Below, piece by piece: positions 13,000 to 14,546 of a DNA stretch of 14,546 nt; positions within the stretch are counted from its first letter, which is position 1, and the number at the start of each line of letters is the position of its first letter. The position numbers and the translations under genes were made by a program. This DNA comes from SIG440 sp045645485 (GTDB lineage: Bacteria > Bacillota > Clostridia > Monoglobales > Monoglobaceae). The DNA is taken from assembly GCA_045645485.1 (NCBI GenBank), contig JAZRIX010000065.1, positions 1-14,546 of the forward strand, given 5' to 3'. The notes beneath the pieces were generated by a model that was not told the DNA's origin, did no database searches, and saw only the letters and a list, made by a program, of their open reading frames with translations.

Positions 13000-14172
13000 T
13001 TAGCCGATTTTTGAGGAGTTTTTGGGGGCGGTTTCTACTCCCAAAACTACGTCTGCCATTATGTTGATGGCAGTTTTTTTTGTGTCCTCGATAACGTGAG
13101 TGTATGTGTTGAGGGTGGTTGAAATGTTTGCGTGACCGAGTACGCCTGAAACGGTTGAAATCGGCACGTTGTTTTTTATCATATAGGTTGCGGCTGTGTG
13201 TCTTAGTCCGTGGAAGGTTACGCCTTCAATGCTGCATTTTTTTGCAAAATCACTCCACCAATGTGAGGGAGTTGCCAAACACATCAGTTTTCCGCCTTGC
13301 TGGGTGAAAATCCAGTCTTCGTCAACCCAGCGTTCTCCCCAGGCAAGCTTTTCTTGCTGTTGTTCGTTGTTGAGTCGTATGAGAATATTTTTTAATATTT
13401 CAGGAAGGAAGAGGGTACGTTTTGATTTGTGTGTTTTGGTTTCATCGGGGACGGTACCCACGCCGTCAAGTTGGGTGGCTGCTCTCTTGATGGAAAAGCT
13501 GTTTTCGTTGAAATCTATGTCCGACCATTTGAGCCCGACAATTTCCTGACGTCTGAGACTGCAGAGAATAGCGAAATAATACATTGCCTGATACTTCAAT
13601 GGTTCTTTGGTGATTTCGGTAGAAATATTTTTTATTTCAGCTTCGGTGAGAGCTTTCTTTTCCGGGGCTGAATATTTTGGTGTGTCAATACGGTCACAAG
13701 GGTTCTCGGTTATATATCCCCACTTTACGCCTTTGCTAAGCATTGCTTTCAACATTTTGTATATGGCGTTCCGGGAGCGGTCGCTGGTTATGCTGTCAAG
13801 TATTCTGTGCAGGTGTATGGGTGCAATGACTTTGAGTTTTAACTGAGCGGCGTTCTCAAGGTGTGTTCTCCAAAGTATTTCATACCATTCAGCGGTTTTT
13901 CGCCTGAGACTTTTTTTGACGTGATGCTCCATCCAGTGAGCATACAGTTGCCCCAATGTTTTTGGAGCGGCGGTGGTGTGCTCGGCGAGGAGCTTTTCTC
14001 GCTCGTTGTAAAACTCAAGGAGCAAACGGTCCGCTTCTCTGGCACTTGAACAGGTGACGGTTTTGGAAGGTTGTATTCTTTTTCCGAAATCGTCAAAGCC
14101 CAAGGAAAGGCGAAGCAAATATTTATTTTCATCAAGTTTTTTTACAAATCCAATGGATCTCTTTTGTGCCAT
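13000..14172 (-). CDS. Tyrosine-type site-specific integrase
   Basis: This 390-residue phage/ICE integrase cuts and rejoins DNA at attachment sites through a 3'-phosphotyrosine. An N-terminal arm-binding domain (about 1-58, LRLSLGFDDFGKRIQ...) is followed by a SAM-like core-binding domain (about 72-165) and the catalytic domain. The full set of active residues is visible: Arg207 in SLRRQEI, Lys246 in DETKTH, His321 and Arg324 in HGLRHT, His347 in LGHANI, and nucleophile Tyr357 in NTYTH. The length suits Tn916-like and phage Int proteins. AAAGGAG lies 8-14 bases before ATG 14172. It points toward the tRNA-Lys(TTT) gene about 100 bases from its stop, a usual position for an element integrated at a tRNA 3' end. 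The rest of the element lies right of the window. Confidence 0.93.
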   Translation of the reverse strand: MAQKRSIGFVKKLDENKYLLRLSLGFDDFGKRIQPSKTVTCSSAREADRLLLEFYNEREKLLAEHTTAAPKTLGQLYAHWMEHHVKKSLRRKTAEWYEILWRTHLENAAQLKLKVIAPIHLHRILDSITSDRSRNAIYKMLKAMLSKGVKWGYITENPCDRIDTPKYSAPEKKALTEAEIKNISTEITKEPLKYQAMYYFAILCSLRRQEIVGLKWSDIDFNENSFSIKRAATQLDGVGTVPDETKTHKSKRTLFLPEILKNILIRLNNEQQQEKLAWGERWVDEDWIFTQQGGKLMCLATPSHWWSDFAKKCSIEGVTFHGLRHTAATYMIKNNVPISTVSGVLGHANISTTLNTYTHVIEDTKKTAINIMADVVLGVETAPKNSSKIG

Positions 14173-14195
14173 GAGGAGGCTCCTTTCGTTTAGGA

Positions 14196-14516
14196 TTATT
14201 CTTGAGCTTCTTCGTATGTTGGGAGATTGTGTTGCTTTACAAGGTTTTCGTAATATTCAACTTTTTCTTCGGCTTCAATTGCTTGTTCTTCAAAGTCGGC
14301 AGATTCTTGTATGAGTTCGAATATTCTTTCATCATATTTACCTGCGGTTTCCCACAATTCATTTTCTAAACGAGTGTTTTCGCTTTCCAAATATTCTATT
14401 TCTTCGGATAGAATATCATATTCTTCTTTAGTAATAACTGTTTCGGAGGAAGATGAGCAGGAAACAAGAAGAAGGCAAAGGTAGGTTAAAAATAATATTA
14501 CATGAATTCTTTTCAT
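14196..14516 (-). CDS. Small predicted lipoprotein with coiled coil
   Basis: This 106-residue protein begins MKRIHVILFLTYLCLLLVSC, a type II signal peptide with lipobox LVSC and lipidated Cys20, then a Ser-rich spacer (SSSS) and an almost continuous acidic helical stretch (about 30-96) with heptad-like Leu/Ile spacing, predicted to be a coiled coil. It would sit on the outer face of the membrane. AAAAAGGAAAC precedes ATG 14516. It ends 23 bases before the integrase start in the same direction, so the two are probably co-transcribed and it is cargo of the element. The function is unknown; surface exclusion or phage-receptor masking are possibilities only. Confidence 0.75.
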   Translation of the reverse strand: MKRIHVILFLTYLCLLLVSCSSSSETVITKEEYDILSEEIEYLESENTRLENELWETAGKYDERIFELIQESADFEEQAIEAEEKVEYYENLVKQHNLPTYEEAQE

Positions 14517-14546
14517 AAGATGTTTCCTTTTTTGTTTAATCTTTAA

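Noticed and set aside
13196..13846. Several overlapping plus-strand frames opposite the tyrosine integrase.
   Set aside because: The minus strand encodes all integrase catalytic residues in one frame; these are shadows.

Overview
The window reads as chromosome from an AT-rich, spore-forming member of the Clostridia, probably gut-associated. The supports are the cotJ spore-coat operon, AAGGAGG-type ribosome binding sites, near-consensus sigma-A promoters, a Gly-Arg-His-Gln-Lys tRNA cluster, and a copy of the small double-hairpin repeat I associate with gut Firmicutes. I cannot name a species from sequence alone.

Layout. (1) Positions 1-1640 are the end of a mobile element carrying a large serine recombinase (118-1566) and the double-hairpin repeat (1571-1617). 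(2) At about 1641 the sequence switches to the host cotJ operon on the minus strand: cotJA (2177-1992), cotJB (1995-1750), and a cotJC that matches its family for only 31 codons (1733-1641) before running into the element. The element therefore appears to sit inside cotJC, in the manner of the skin element in sigK and SP-beta in spsM. (3) Positions 2290-6521 hold three tandem plus-strand MATE transporter genes read from one sigma-A promoter and closed by a long palindromic terminator. (4) Positions 6549-8092 hold an intact DUF4886/SGNH-type hydrolase on the minus strand, then a decayed zone: the HTH half of an AraC regulator with a frameshift, and a GH2 glycosidase collapsed to 113 codons. (5) Positions 8265-8439 are a tRNA-Lys(CTT) unit on the minus strand with its own promoter and terminator. 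(6) Positions 8486-10621 are a plus-strand run: conserved membrane protein, ZIP metal transporter, a doubtful 48-codon ORF, and a hypoxanthine/deoxyinosine DNA glycosylase. (7) Positions 10649-12134 are a stand-alone tryptophan synthase beta gene preceded by an 18-residue leader peptide whose final Asn-Ile-Trp-Ala codons form the 5' arm of a transcription terminator, which is a compact candidate tryptophan attenuator. (8) Positions 12154-12252 may be a ClpP C-terminal remnant. (9) Positions 12358-12937 are a five-tRNA operon with a perfect sigma-A promoter and a terminator. (10) From about 13000 to the right edge, a tyrosine integrase and a small lipoprotein on the minus strand mark a second element, abutting the tRNA-Lys(TTT) gene.

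The roughly 11 kb between the two elements looks like ordinary chromosome with some local decay. The two points I would follow first are the recombinase element inside cotJC, which could be removed during sporulation to restore a coat gene, and the terminator-overlapping leader peptide before trpB.
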